This document shows positions 17,884-28,494 of a stretch of DNA of 64,000 nucleotides, piece by piece (within the stretch, counting starts at the first letter, position 1; each line of letters begins with the position of its first letter). Under the pieces are notes generated by a model. It saw only the letters and a program-made list of their open reading frames with translations. It did not search any database and was not told the DNA's origin. The position numbers and the translations under genes were made by a program. Source of the stretch: Myxosarcina sp. GA_180221_E-2-1-MAG-40_15 (GTDB lineage: Bacteria > Cyanobacteriota > Cyanobacteriia > Cyanobacteriales > Xenococcaceae); contig JAIMKV010000004.1 in the NCBI GenBank assembly GCA_020692205.1, forward strand, positions 1 through 64,000, in the 5' to 3' direction.

Positions 17884-18259
17884 TTTTTCTCCAAAGGTTG
17901 TAAGTGGTATACTCAACTGAATATGCTGATATAAACCCCTTTTCCAGAGAAGGAAGAGATTTGACTATTAAAACTTTTGCAGGCGATCGCTATTATTCTT
18001 TAGATACTCCTTGCGGTTGCCGTCACAATGTGTTGTAAATTAACTTTGTCCAAACCTATATGTTGTTAAATCTTTTTTATTGACGATCGCGTTAACGCTA
18101 TATTGTTAAGTTCGTGGCTCAGTATCACACGCTACAAAAACACCAATTTTCTCGCCTATGTCTAGATAGATGTAACCGCTTTTGTTTCATGAGGTGCAAG
18201 ATCTGAGTTTTAAAGCAGTTTTCAACAGCGTGGTTGGAATATTGCCTAAATGAGCAAAA
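17884..18259. other. intergenic region between tRNA-Phe and smc
   Basis: This 376-base gap holds no convincing gene. A 25-codon TTG frame near 17961 preceded by GGAAG was considered and not accepted. Bases 18193-18210 (GGTGCAAGATCTGAGTTT) recur in inverted orientation at 29368-29385. Confidence 0.4.
18193..18210 (+). repeat. dispersed 18-bp repeat, copy 1
   Basis: GGTGCAAGATCTGAGTTT occurs here and, as its exact reverse complement, at 29368-29385. Both copies are intergenic. It may be a leftover end of a mobile element. Confidence 0.5.
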
Positions 18260-21200
18260 TCACTTCATTTTAATCCCTAGTACTTGAGTATGTGCGCCTC
18301 TAGCTTGGGTAACGCCGATAGTTCTTTCTGAAGCTTCAATCATTGGGCGACGCAGACTGACCACAATAAATTGTGCCGACTGCGCTTGTTTTTTTACCAT
18401 GCGGGATAGCTTTTCGACGTTTGCACCATCAAGAAACATATCTACTTCATCAAAGGCATAGAAGGGAGAAGGACGATATTTTTGTAGAGAAAAAATAAAG
18501 CCAAGTGCGGTTAAGGATTTTTCTCCCCCAGACATAGAACTTAGCTTTTGTACTGGTTTACCTTTGGGATGAGCAACCAGATTTAAACCGCCGTTGAAAG
18601 GATCGTTTTCATCTTCTAGCTGTAGATGTCCATCACCATCGGAGAGTTCAGCATATATTTTCTGAAAGTTTTCATTTACGGCATCATAAGACTCTTTAAA
18701 CGCTCGTAAACGCAGAGTGGTAAATTTTTCTACCCGTAGTAATAATTCAGTTCTTTCAGCTTCGATAGTATCTAATTTATGGGATAGTTCTTGTAATCTG
18801 GCTTCAGTTTTTTCATACTCTTCCAACGCCAACATATTGACAGGTTCCATCGCCTCAAGGCGTTTTTCTCCGTTACGTATTTGCCTTTGTAGCTGCTCTA
18901 CTTGTTCTTGAAGATTAGCAAAGGTAATTAATTCTCCTGCTTCAATACCATCTTGGTTAACTAACTGTGGTTCGGAAATCGGATCGGGTAATTCTTGCTC
19001 TTGTTGGGCTATTTGTTGCTGTAAGGTTTGGAGCATGACTTGTCTTTCTTGTTGTGTTGACTGAAGTTTTTCTAGTTTCCAAGCCTGTTTTTGATGCTGT
19101 TCTCGCAACTCTTTTAGTGATTTTTCTAGGCGATCGCGCTGTTGTTTTGTTGCTCCTAATTTCTCGGATAGCTGTTCTAATTCTACTTCTAAGGTAGAAA
19201 TTTTTTGAGCTATTTCTGTTAGTTGTTGCTCAATTACCTCTTGTTGGTTTTTAATTGCGACTTGATCGTTATTCGACTGAACAAGATCTTGTTCTGCTTC
19301 GGCAAATTTTTCTCTGGCTCTTTGATGTCTATTACTTAGTTCTAACAACTGAGTTTCTGCTTGCCTCAAAGCCTGTTCTTGCTGCTGTAGCTGTTCTTCC
19401 TGGTTGTTAATTACTATTCTGACTTGTTGCCATTCACTTTGAGAATGAGATTCTTCTAATACTTTTAGCTGCTGCTGCAACTCCATTAATCTAGCTTCTT
19501 GTTCGGGAATTTCTTGATTTAATATTAATAAACGAGATTGAATGTTATCTCTTTCCTGGCGATTAGTATGTAGCTGATTAATTAATAGTTCTCGTTGACC
19601 ATTTAAACGTTTTAAATCTTTGACTAATTGTTCAGACAGGAGCTGATTATCTCGCCCTAACTGTCTGGCTGCGGTTAACTCTTCGGCTAAGTTCTTGATT
19701 TGTGCTAACTGATTTGCTATTGTTTGGTCATAGTTGTTTAGGATGCGCTCTATTTCTGCCAAACGCTGTCTTAATGCTTCTACTTGATTAGATTCACGAT
19801 TGGCAACACCGCCAAAATGCAGACTGGAACGACTAGATTGACTTCCTCCAGTCATTGCACCACTGACTTCTAAGATTTCTCCTTCTAAGGTGACAATGCG
19901 ATGTTTTCCCAACTGCGAACGGGCATTATTTAAGTTGTCAAAGACAACGGTATTGCCAAAGACATAGGCAAAGATCTCTTCATAGCGAGGATCGCAATCA
20001 ACTAGATTTACTGCTAGATCGACAAAACCACTACCAAAGCGCATGGTTGCCAGATTGCCCAGATGCGGTGCTTGAATTTTGTTTAAAGGCAAGAAGGTTG
20101 CTCTGCCACCTCGTTCTCTTTTCAATAATTCAATACCTTGTGCCGCAACGCGATCGCTTTCTACCACAATAAAGCCCAATCTTCCCCCCGCAGCGGTTTC
20201 TAAAGCCAATCGGTAACGCTCTTCTACCTGTCCTAACTGTACGACCAACCCCTCTACTCCTGATAGGTTGGAGTTCAAAATAATCTTGCTGGCGTAAGTT
20301 CCCTGAACTTCCTGTTGTGCTTGGGTTTTAGCCTCTAGCTTATCTAGTTCCCGTTGCTTGTCTCGCTGTTCTTTTAAAAGACGTTGTTGGGTTTCCTGTT
20401 GCAAAGAGCGATCGCTTTCTGCTGCTGCTAGCTGTTGAGCAATTTCTTGAACATGAGCTTGTTCTGTCGCTACTTTACCCGCAAGGGCATCATATTCGGT
20501 TTGCTTGGTGGTTAATTCCGCGTCGACTGCTGCTAAAGACTGGCTTTGTTCTGTGATGGTTTTTTCTAGCTGGTTATGTCTTTCGCTAATTCTGGCTTGT
20601 TCGGTGCGCTGAGGATTTAAGATTGCTTGAATTGTCGCGGATTGACGCGAAAGAGTTGCCTGTTCTTGCACCCAAGCTTCCGAAGCTTCAGCGATCGCAT
20701 TAGCATTTTCTTTACTCTGAGTAACGGTTTCTCTGGCTATGACAGCATTTTTAGTTAGCAAGGGAATAGTTTCAGCTTCCAACTTGTCTTTCTCAACCCC
20801 AAGCTGCCGAATTTCCTGCTGGTACTGTTCCAAATTTTGCTGAGTTTGGATTAAGGTAAGCTGTTTGTGCTGGCTAGTGTTGGTTAATTCCCCTTGCTTT
20901 TGCTGTAGAGTTAGCTGTTTAGCTTTCTGGGTAGCCAAATCTGAAGCTACCGATAGCTGTTCATCCTCACCCAAGGCTTTTACTTGAGCATTGAGAGTTT
21001 CTAGCTTTTGACTTTGTTCTGCAACTTCCGTATCCAGCCTGGCGATGTTTTCCGTTAGCTGCACCGCCTCAGTTTCTCCCGTGCTAAACTTCTCCTGCAA
21101 TTCTGACTGCTGTTGTGTAAGCGATCGCCAAATTAAAACTTTTTCTTGATTCTTTTTCTCCTGCACATTTTCTTTTAACTGGCGATATTTTTCCGCCTTT

Positions 21201-22117
21201 ACCCGATCTGCTGCCAGGCGATCGCGATTAGCAATGAGTTCTTGAGCAATAATATGGCATTTTTCGGCTCTTTCCTGTACCTTATCCAGCGTATTGCGCG
21301 TTTGCTGAATTTTCCGATCAAATGCTGCCACTCCCGCCAATTCATCAATAATTTCGCGTCTTTCTTTGGAATTCATCGTAATGATGCTGGTAACGTCACC
21401 CTGCAACACTACGTTATAGCCTTCTGGATAAATCCTGAGTTTTTGTAGTTGTTCGTGAACTTCCGTTGCTGTAGCTACTTCCCCGTTAATATAAAACGTC
21501 GAAGTATAGTTACCTTTTTTGCCAACTCTCAACCGACGAGTAATCTTCCATTCCAGACTATTTCCATTAGCGATCGCGATAATTTTCTTATCGTCTCGAT
21601 CTACTGCGATGCTTTCTGATTCCTCTTCAACTTCTGGATTTATTTCTGCTTCAAAATGACCATGGCTGTCACCATTACCATTGCCGTTTTGATCGCCGCC
21701 ATCTTCCATAGCTACTTGCAACTCTTTGGTGGAAGAAATAACGGTCACAGGTTCACCGCCTTGAAAAGGCGGTGCTTGCCTGTGACCGCATTCCGCGGTT
21801 AAATCTTTAGCGTCAGTAACTGTTGTCACCACATCTGACAAATCACCTAAATCGGTCAAATCAAAGGTAACAGAAACAACAGCCTCTGCGGCTTTACCGC
21901 TACCAATATGCTTGTTGTTAACTAAATCGGGCAAGCGATCGGCACGCATCCCTTTGGAACTTGCTAAACCTAAACAAAACAGTAGCGCATCTAAAATATT
22001 CGACTTTCCTGATCCATTTGGCCCCGAAACTACGGTAAAACCAGGTAATATGGGAACTTTTGTTGTGCCACCAAAAGATTTAAAGTGGGACAGTTCAACG
22101 CGCTTTATATGAACCAT
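18260..22117 (-). CDS. smc: chromosome segregation protein SMC with an inserted segment
   Basis: SMC forms the ATPase arms of condensin, which organises and segregates the chromosome. Walker A is SGPNGSGKSNI (residues 31-41), the hinge lies around residues 560-720 (GVEGLVVQLGQVEERY ... LLKRERGGRATFLPL), flanked by two long coiled coils rich in Glu and Gln. The ABC signature is SSMSGGEKSLT and Walker B is FYAFDEVDMFLD. The protein has 1285 residues, about 90 more than usual. The excess is a low-complexity, acidic insertion at about residues 88-187 of the head domain, part of which (residues 111-125) is encoded by a 45-base palindromic element. The frame is open throughout, so the gene is probably functional. 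Confidence 0.95.
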   Translation of the reverse strand: MVHIKRVELSHFKSFGGTTKVPILPGFTVVSGPNGSGKSNILDALLFCLGLASSKGMRADRLPDLVNNKHIGSGKAAEAVVSVTFDLTDLGDLSDVVTTVTDAKDLTAECGHRQAPPFQGGEPVTVISSTKELQVAMEDGGDQNGNGNGDSHGHFEAEINPEVEEESESIAVDRDDKKIIAIANGNSLEWKITRRLRVGKKGNYTSTFYINGEVATATEVHEQLQKLRIYPEGYNVVLQGDVTSIITMNSKERREIIDELAGVAAFDRKIQQTRNTLDKVQERAEKCHIIAQELIANRDRLAADRVKAEKYRQLKENVQEKKNQEKVLIWRSLTQQQSELQEKFSTGETEAVQLTENIARLDTEVAEQSQKLETLNAQVKALGEDEQLSVASDLATQKAKQLTLQQKQGELTNTSQHKQLTLIQTQQNLEQYQQEIRQLGVEKDKLEAETIPLLTKNAVIARETVTQSKENANAIAEASEAWVQEQATLSRQSATIQAILNPQRTEQARISERHNQLEKTITEQSQSLAAVDAELTTKQTEYDALAGKVATEQAHVQEIAQQLAAAESDRSLQQETQQRLLKEQRDKQRELDKLEAKTQAQQEVQGTYASKIILNSNLSGVEGLVVQLGQVEERYRLALETAAGGRLGFIVVESDRVAAQGIELLKRERGGRATFLPLNKIQAPHLGNLATMRFGSGFVDLAVNLVDCDPRYEEIFAYVFGNTVVFDNLNNARSQLGKHRIVTLEGEILEVSGAMTGGSQSSRSSLHFGGVANRESNQVEALRQRLAEIERILNNYDQTIANQLAQIKNLAEELTAARQLGRDNQLLSEQLVKDLKRLNGQRELLINQLHTNRQERDNIQSRLLILNQEIPEQEARLMELQQQLKVLEESHSQSEWQQVRIVINNQEEQLQQQEQALRQAETQLLELSNRHQRAREKFAEAEQDLVQSNNDQVAIKNQQEVIEQQLTEIAQKISTLEVELEQLSEKLGATKQQRDRLEKSLKELREQHQKQAWKLEKLQSTQQERQVMLQTLQQQIAQQEQELPDPISEPQLVNQDGIEAGELITFANLQEQVEQLQRQIRNGEKRLEAMEPVNMLALEEYEKTEARLQELSHKLDTIEAERTELLLRVEKFTTLRLRAFKESYDAVNENFQKIYAELSDGDGHLQLEDENDPFNGGLNLVAHPKGKPVQKLSSMSGGEKSLTALGFIFSLQKYRPSPFYAFDEVDMFLDGANVEKLSRMVKKQAQSAQFIVVSLRRPMIEASERTIGVTQARGAHTQVLGIKMK
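21743..21787. repeat. palindromic element inside smc
   Basis: A 45-base double hairpin sits in frame within smc. The outer arms are GGTCACAGG (21743-21751) and CCTGTGACC (21779-21787). The inner arms are CACCGCCTT (21754-21762) and AAGGCGGTG (21766-21774) with a GAA loop. It is GC-richer than its surroundings and encodes residues GHRQAPPFQGGEPVT. It looks like an inserted repetitive palindrome of REP or MITE type. Confidence 0.7.
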
Positions 22118-22355
22118 GAACTAAGGCTTTGACTCGGTAAGGTAAATAGTATTTTTATACTAGTTGACAGTCACGCTATTGGGAACACTAATGGTTGTAA
22201 CTACAATCAGTCAATATAGGGGAAAAAACTCGATTTTCTTAATACTTAGTAATATTCGGCTTTTTTGAGTTGAGATCACAACGTTCAATTTTTTAAAAGA
22301 TTAAGCTGTAGTGACAAGTATAAAGTTTTAGTAAAGTTACGATCAAGATTTGATT

Positions 22356-22523
22356 ATGAACAACCTAACTATTCAACAATTTTGTCAGCTAGAAACTTTA
22401 AAAACCGATCTAGATTTAGAGTCTAGCCATAGATACCAGGAAAAAATTAAAGGCAATTTAACCGTACTTGAAATTACTGACCTTGAAGGGAACATTCTTC
22501 AAGAGTTAATCATCGTGCTTTAG
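22356..22523 (+). CDS. small hypothetical protein (55 residues)
   Basis: An ATG-started frame encodes 55 residues, beginning MNNLTIQQFCQLE and ending NILQELIIVL. The alternating pattern of the second half (GNLTVLEITDLEGNIL) suggests beta strands, so it looks like a real small soluble protein. It lies between the smc and tocopherol cyclase genes, both on the other strand. No function is recognised. Confidence 0.5.
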   Translation: MNNLTIQQFCQLETLKTDLDLESSHRYQEKIKGNLTVLEITDLEGNILQELIIVL

Positions 22524-22537
22524 CTAAGCAGCAAAAT

Positions 22538-23623
<1,086 letters not shown>

Positions 23624-23838
23624 CTAAATCATATTATCTAGGATTATTATGGTCTTAGCTTTAGTTGTCTGTAATTAAGCAAAGGCAGCGATCTAAAATC
23701 AGAGTGAGGAGTGTAGCAAAAGTCATGCTGCATTATGGTTTCAAGTTATTGGCACTGGTTGCCATTTCTATAGTTGTTAATTATTACCGAATTACTTAAA
23801 TGAAATTAATCATAATTTGATCGATATTGAAGTTAAAT

Positions 23839-24588
23839 ATGGATACTAGAAATCTAACAGAGAATCTTCCAGCGACATCCACAGAAAAATTAGAAAATGC
23901 TCTGAAAGATATTTATTGTGTTAGCGGTTTGGGTGCAGACGGGCGCGTGTTTGAGAAGTTGAAGTTTCAGGGTTATAAGCCCGTGCATATTCATTGGTTA
24001 GAGCCAAAAAAGGGAGAAACTATTGCTGATTATACTAAGCGATTAACTACACAAATAAAATCAAAAAGACCAATCTTAATTGGCTTGTCTTTTGGTGGCA
24101 TTATTGCTGTAGAAATAGCTAAACAAATAGATACTGAAAAGGTTATTTTAATTTCTAGTACTAAAAATGAGCAGGAAGTACCTTTCTATTTTAAAATATT
24201 TCGTTGGTTGCCGATCTATCTTCTACTACCTGCAAAACTGTTGCTTTGGTTTGGTAGAATGATCGCCAGTTGGTTTTTTGGTCTAAAAACCATTGATGAG
24301 CGCAAATTGCTAAATGCAATTTTGTTTGACACCGATGCCCGTTTTGTCAAATGGGCAATTCATCAAATTGTTACCTGGAAAAACGAACTAATTCCCCAGA
24401 ATATTTATCATATTCATGGTGAAGGCGATCGCATTTTTCCCTTTCAGTTTGTTCATGAAGACTTTAGTGTTGAAAAGGGTGGACATTTGATGATTATCAC
24501 CCAGGCTGATTGTATTTCTAATCTGATCCAAAAGATTGTTAATTTAAGTACTAAGACAGATGATTCCCTGGCAGAGGATCATGATTAA
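23839..24588 (+). CDS. alpha/beta hydrolase
   Basis: The protein of about 249 residues has the alpha/beta hydrolase layout: a first strand (YCVSGLGADGRVF), the nucleophile elbow GLSFGG with Ser, the acid segment HIHGEGDRIFP, and a late His in KGGHLMI. There is no lipobox or clear membrane anchor, although the lid region (LPIYLLLPAKLLLWFGRMI) is very hydrophobic and may contact membranes. The ATG at 23839 is a better start than the TTG at 23827. It sits between two tocopherol genes on the opposite strand. Its substrate is unknown. Confidence 0.8.
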   Translation: MDTRNLTENLPATSTEKLENALKDIYCVSGLGADGRVFEKLKFQGYKPVHIHWLEPKKGETIADYTKRLTTQIKSKRPILIGLSFGGIIAVEIAKQIDTEKVILISSTKNEQEVPFYFKIFRWLPIYLLLPAKLLLWFGRMIASWFFGLKTIDERKLLNAILFDTDARFVKWAIHQIVTWKNELIPQNIYHIHGEGDRIFPFQFVHEDFSVEKGGHLMIITQADCISNLIQKIVNLSTKTDDSLAEDHD

Positions 24589-24638
24589 TCTAATCAAAGA
24601 TCATTGCTCTTAATATCACTAAAATTTAGAATCAACTG

Positions 24639-25538
24639 CTAAATAAAACAGGCAATCGGAAATAACAAATACTCTAAAAAGAATAACTTCCAGATAAATT
24701 GATAAAAGTCAGCGATCGCGCTTTTCTCTGATAAATCTACATTCCGACTACGCCACCAAAGTAATCCTAATAAGATAATGTGACTAGCAACAAAAAAGCT
24801 GACGTTTAAGGAAGTTAGCCAAAACAAACCCGCAACTACCATCCCAAAATAGCAAACGGTAATTACCCCACGGGAAAGATTGAAGACTGCTGGTTTACCA
24901 ATAACTAAAGTAAAGGTATTGATGTTGTACTGCCTGTCTCCTTCTAAATCGGGGACATCTTTGAAAATAGCGATCGCAACTGTAAACAGCAAAATAAATA
25001 AAGTCAGCGTCCAAACATAGGGATTTAATGCTTCTCTGCCATTTAATTTGTCGCCATAGTGTAAGAACAGTCCAATATTGACAATAACTCCCCTAACCGT
25101 AAGTATGCAAAAAGCTGCCCAAAAAGGAAATTGCTTCAGGCGTATTGGTGGTAATGAATAAGCCGTACCAATGATTAAACTAACAGCTACGGTAGCAAAT
25201 ACCCATCTTCCTGATAAGGCGGCAACAAGTAAGCCTAAAATACCTGTAAATCCAACAATCAATCTACCTTGGGCGATCGTCAATTTTCCCGCAGCTAAGG
25301 GCAAATCTGGTTTGTTAATCCGATCTATTTCAAGATCGTAAAGTTGATTTAAACCGACTATATAGATATTTCCACAGATACAGGCTACCCAAACCGCCAA
25401 CATCTGCTCTATATTCAGTGGCGTAATCTGGGTGCCAGTCGTAGCCAAAGAGATAAAATATAGTGCCAGAACGCTAAGGCTAGTACCGATAACAGTATGG
25501 GGTCGAGAAAATTTCCATAAGCTTTTGATCCACGTCAT
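24639..25538 (-). CDS. homogentisate phytyltransferase
   Basis: The 299-residue UbiA-type prenyltransferase has eight or nine membrane helices. The two Asp-rich motifs are visible: NQLYDLEIDRINKPDLPLA and KDVPDLEGDRQYNINT. The KFSRPHTVIGT N-terminus is typical of homogentisate phytyltransferases (plant VTE2, Synechocystis Slr1736). It joins phytyl diphosphate to homogentisate, the committed step to tocopherol. A solanesyl or chlorophyll-type prenyltransferase would be the main alternative, but the nearby tocopherol cyclase supports this call. Confidence 0.9.
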   Translation of the reverse strand: MTWIKSLWKFSRPHTVIGTSLSVLALYFISLATTGTQITPLNIEQMLAVWVACICGNIYIVGLNQLYDLEIDRINKPDLPLAAGKLTIAQGRLIVGFTGILGLLVAALSGRWVFATVAVSLIIGTAYSLPPIRLKQFPFWAAFCILTVRGVIVNIGLFLHYGDKLNGREALNPYVWTLTLFILLFTVAIAIFKDVPDLEGDRQYNINTFTLVIGKPAVFNLSRGVITVCYFGMVVAGLFWLTSLNVSFFVASHIILLGLLWWRSRNVDLSEKSAIADFYQFIWKLFFLEYLLFPIACFI

Positions 25539-25936
25539 ATTGCTTTGATCGAATATTGAATTATTAAATGCTTAAAAGCTCTACAAATAAAGAATCAAAT
25601 CGTCGTAGAGGTTATCTTTGAATATAGCGCGATCGGCAAAGCAAAATATTGATATGTGTATGTCCTCAACAATTATGCGATTTTGAGTATAATTCTTGTT
25701 ACTTCTTTACATAAAAGTATTGGCAAACAAACCAATTGAGCTGAATACTACTTGCCGAGAAAACTAAGGTTCTGTTTAAAATTACCGCTTTTTTCTCGAT
25801 CCCTAATTATTAGCGACAGTATTTTTCCAGCTTCAATCTAAAACCCAAGCACGATTTGACGCGATATTCTTACCTAAGTTAGATAGATAAACTATTTTTT
25901 ACATTTATAATTATTATTAATGTTATATTGTAAAAC
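25539..25936. other. intergenic region upstream of the phytyltransferase gene
   Basis: This 398-base AT-rich gap contains no gene or repeat that I can support. Confidence 0.4.
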
Positions 25937-26050
25937 ATGAACATCAACTTATTAATTGCTGCGACTTATTTAATTAATCTATTTTTGGTTTCGCTTTTTA
26001 TCCTTCTAATTAAAAGCTTGCTGCGTCGTAAATCTTCTGGTCATAATTAG
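25937..26050 (+). CDS. possible 37-residue single-helix membrane protein
   Basis: The ATG-started frame encodes 37 residues: a hydrophobic helix (LLIAATYLINLFLVSLFILL) followed by a basic tail (LLRRKSSGHN). This resembles the small subunits of photosynthetic membrane complexes in size and layout, but I do not recognise a family. A perfect palindrome that looks like a terminator lies 84 bases after the stop. No clear Shine-Dalgarno sequence is present. Confidence 0.4.
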   Translation: MNINLLIAATYLINLFLVSLFILLIKSLLRRKSSGHN

Positions 26051-26133
26051 AAGCTTTCAATTTCTCGTTACTGTTAGCTTTATTATCGTACTCGAAGCTA
26101 AATTTACTAATTAAACAAAAGATTTTATTTACT

Positions 26134-26168
26134 TGCCTGAGGGAAATTTCCCTCAGGCATTTCTGTTT
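26134..26168 (+). terminator. rho-independent terminator
   Basis: A perfect 26-base palindrome (26134-26159, arm TGCCTGAGGGAAA) is followed by TTTCTGTTT. It would end a transcript of the small membrane ORF at 25937. Confidence 0.7.
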
Positions 26169-26292
26169 AGATTTGTCGACTATGTATAATAATTCAAGCT
26201 ACAGTTACACACTTCAGTTCCAGATCGTATATAAAGTTAGGATTTCAGCTTATTGTCCCCCGAGCTTACAGCTAAAATCAGTATGCTGTTTT

Positions 26293-26321
26293 ATACCCGA
26301 CTAAAATTGTCGGGTATGTTT
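26293..26321 (+). terminator. stem-loop upstream of thrC
   Basis: The 9-bp stem ATACCCGAC/GTCGGGTAT with a 7-base loop is followed by GTTTG. It may end a short RNA that starts after the TATAAT near 26187, or act in the thrC leader. Confidence 0.5.
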
Positions 26322-26381
26322 GACTCGTGGTTTTTGCCTGTGATAGTATCCAACTACTGTTGACGAAATAAATGTTTAATT

Positions 26382-27680
26382 ATGACTCAGACACCAATCA
26401 AAACCTCAAAGGGACGGACTTTTACCAATTTGGTTTCCAAAGAGGGAGGCATAAAATATCCTCTAGAAGCTCTCAATGTATGCGAGGAAACTTTTTCTCC
26501 TTTGGAAGTTGCTTACGATTATGACGAAATTCGTCGTCAAGTAAGCCGTGAAAGTATTGCAGCAGGACCTCATTCCATCTGGCGTTACAAAGCATTTTTG
26601 CCCGTAGAAAGCGAAAATCCAATTGACGTAGGTACTGGGATGACTCCTTTAGTTAAATCTAATCGTTTAGCTCGTCGTTTGGGTCTGAAAAATCTTTACA
26701 TTAAAAACGATGCGGTAAATATGCCTACCCTTAGCTTCAAAGACAGAGTAGTGTCAGTAGCTTTAACTCGCGCGCGAGAACTAGGATTTTCTACGGTTTC
26801 TTGTGCTAGTACTGGTAACTTAGCCAACTCTACAGCCGCGATCGCCGCTCATGCTGGGATGGACTGTTGCGTCTTTATTCCTGCGGACTTAGAAGCAGGT
26901 AAGATAATGGGTACGTTGATTTACAATCCTACAGTGATGGCGGTTAAAGGCAACTATGACCAAGTAAATCGTCTTTGTTCAGAAGTAGGCAATAGCTACG
27001 GCTGGGGTTTCGTCAACATTAATCTTCGTCCTTACTATTCCGAAGGATCGAAAACTCTAGGTTATGAGGTGGCAGAACAACTAGGTTGGGAACTGCCAGA
27101 TCATATAGTTGCGCCACTAGCTTCTGGTTCTCTGTTTACTAAAATCTACAAAGGCTTTAACGAATTTGTCAAAGTTGGTTTAGTAGAAGACAAAACAGTC
27201 CGCTTCAGTGGCGCACAGGCAGAAGGCTGTTCTCCTATCGCCCAAGCATTTAAAGAAGGAAGAGATTTTGTTATTCCTGTTAAGCCGAATACAATTGCTA
27301 AATCGATTGCGATCGGTAATCCTGCTGATGGATACTATGCTTTAGATATTGCTCGCAAAACCAATGGTAATATCGAATCGGTGACCGATGCGGAAATTAT
27401 CGCTGGAATGAAGCTGTTAGCAGAAACCGAAGGTATCTTTACCGAAACTGCTGGTGGTACTACTATTGCCGTGCTAAAAAAACTTGTTGAAGCGGGTAAA
27501 ATAAATCCTGAGGAGAAAACAGTTGTCTATATTACTGGTAATGGTTTAAAAACCCAAGAAGCAGTACAAGGATATATTGGCGAACCTTTAACTATTGACC
27601 CCAAACTAGAAAGCTTCGAGCGCGCACTAGAACGTTCTCGCACTTTGGAACGTCTTGAATGGCAGCAAACTAGCGTTTAG
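26382..27680 (+). CDS. thrC: threonine synthase
   Basis: The PLP enzyme converts O-phosphohomoserine to threonine. The 432-residue protein has the PLP lysine in PTLSFKDRVV, the SCASTGNLANSTAAIAAHAG phosphate-binding region and the C-terminal TETAGGTTIAVLKKL and VVYITGNGLKTQE segments. The N-terminus (FTNLVSKEGG ... YPLEALNVCEETFSPLEV) is the cyanobacterial form with a zinc-ribbon-like region mostly lost. A MoaD/ThiS-like gene follows 187 bases downstream on the same strand. Confidence 0.95.
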   Translation: MTQTPIKTSKGRTFTNLVSKEGGIKYPLEALNVCEETFSPLEVAYDYDEIRRQVSRESIAAGPHSIWRYKAFLPVESENPIDVGTGMTPLVKSNRLARRLGLKNLYIKNDAVNMPTLSFKDRVVSVALTRARELGFSTVSCASTGNLANSTAAIAAHAGMDCCVFIPADLEAGKIMGTLIYNPTVMAVKGNYDQVNRLCSEVGNSYGWGFVNINLRPYYSEGSKTLGYEVAEQLGWELPDHIVAPLASGSLFTKIYKGFNEFVKVGLVEDKTVRFSGAQAEGCSPIAQAFKEGRDFVIPVKPNTIAKSIAIGNPADGYYALDIARKTNGNIESVTDAEIIAGMKLLAETEGIFTETAGGTTIAVLKKLVEAGKINPEEKTVVYITGNGLKTQEAVQGYIGEPLTIDPKLESFERALERSRTLERLEWQQTSV

Positions 27681-27867
27681 TCGCTGTTGCTTGGGGATAT
27701 TAGATAGCTAGTAATATTTCTTCCTAGCTATTAGCTCTTAATAAATTAGGTAACAGTAAATATTACAGCTGTTACTACTAGACTGAATAATTATTGGTTT
27801 ACCATTTATTGTTTTTCAGCCTAGTAAATGGTTTGACTATTCACTTTCTATTTACTTTCCACAAATC

Positions 27868-28143
27868 ATGACCGTCAAAGTATTAGTTCCGACTCCCCTA
27901 CAAAAGTTCACCAACAATCAAGCAACCATTGAGTGTAATGGTGGTAACATTGATGAGTTGATCGACGCTTTAGAAACCAACTGTCCTGGGATCAAAGCTC
28001 GTATTTGTGATGAAACTGGTAAACCCCGTCGTTTTTTAAACCTTTATGTTAACAGTGAAGATATCCGTTTCTTAGAAGGCACGGATACAGCATTAAGTGA
28101 TGGTGATGAAGTTAGTATCGTTCCTGCTGTTGCGGGGGGGTAA
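27868..28143 (+). CDS. MoaD/ThiS family ubiquitin-like protein
   Basis: The 91-residue protein has the beta-grasp fold and ends in Gly-Gly (SIVPAVAGG), the C-terminus that is adenylated and converted to a thiocarboxylate in sulfur carriers. [16 protein letters not shown] and [11 protein letters not shown] are typical. It may supply sulfur for molybdopterin, thiamine or another product. Its place after thrC is a pairing I believe recurs in bacteria, but what links it to threonine synthesis is unclear. A strong terminator follows. Confidence 0.88.
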   Translation: MTVKVLVPTPLQKFTNNQATIECNGGNIDELIDALETNCPGIKARICDETGKPRRFLNLYVNSEDIRFLEGTDTALSDGDEVSIVPAVAGG

Positions 28144-28176
28144 AATAACAGATTTACAAATTTCGTAACAGTTTAG

Positions 28177-28209
28177 GAGAGGTTGCAGCTACGCTAACCT
28201 CTCTTTTTT
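28177..28209 (+). terminator. rho-independent terminator of the moaD-like gene
   Basis: The 8-bp stem GAGAGGTT/AACCTCTC with an 11-base loop is followed by six T. It lies 34 bases after the stop codon. Confidence 0.85.
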
Positions 28210-28293
28210 AACTGGCGATCGCTTACTAGGTCTATTGCTTGTCATTGAAACGAATACGACCTAGATAATCTAAAAACTAAGTTAGAACTATAG

Positions 28294-28494
28294 TTAGAAA
28301 TCTATGCCATAGGCAGAACTCAAGCTTCTGCTCATGTTGATAAATTTTTGTGCATCCCAGGAATCTGCTTTCTGCTGAGACTTATCGCCACTTAATCCAG
28401 GACAATAGCCTTGACCCAGATTTTGACTCATCTGAATTCGCTGTTGATTAGTCCAGCCTTGATATTTAGTGGTTACTTTTTTATTAATTGACAT
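28294..28494 (-). CDS. small hypothetical protein (66 residues)
   Basis: I do not recognise this 66-residue, Gln- and Ser-rich protein (MSINKKVTTKYQGWTNQQR ... AYGIDF). It has a strong Shine-Dalgarno sequence (AAAGGAGATAAATT before the ATG), which supports real translation. There are no membrane segments or Cys clusters. It lies convergent with the moaD-like gene. Confidence 0.65.
   Translation of the reverse strand: MSINKKVTTKYQGWTNQQRIQMSQNLGQGYCPGLSGDKSQQKADSWDAQKFINMSRSLSSAYGIDF

Noticed and set aside
17961-18038. 25-codon TTG-started frame after tRNA-Phe (ending CGCRHNVL) preceded by GGAAG
   Set aside because: It is too short, has a weak start and no recognisable family.
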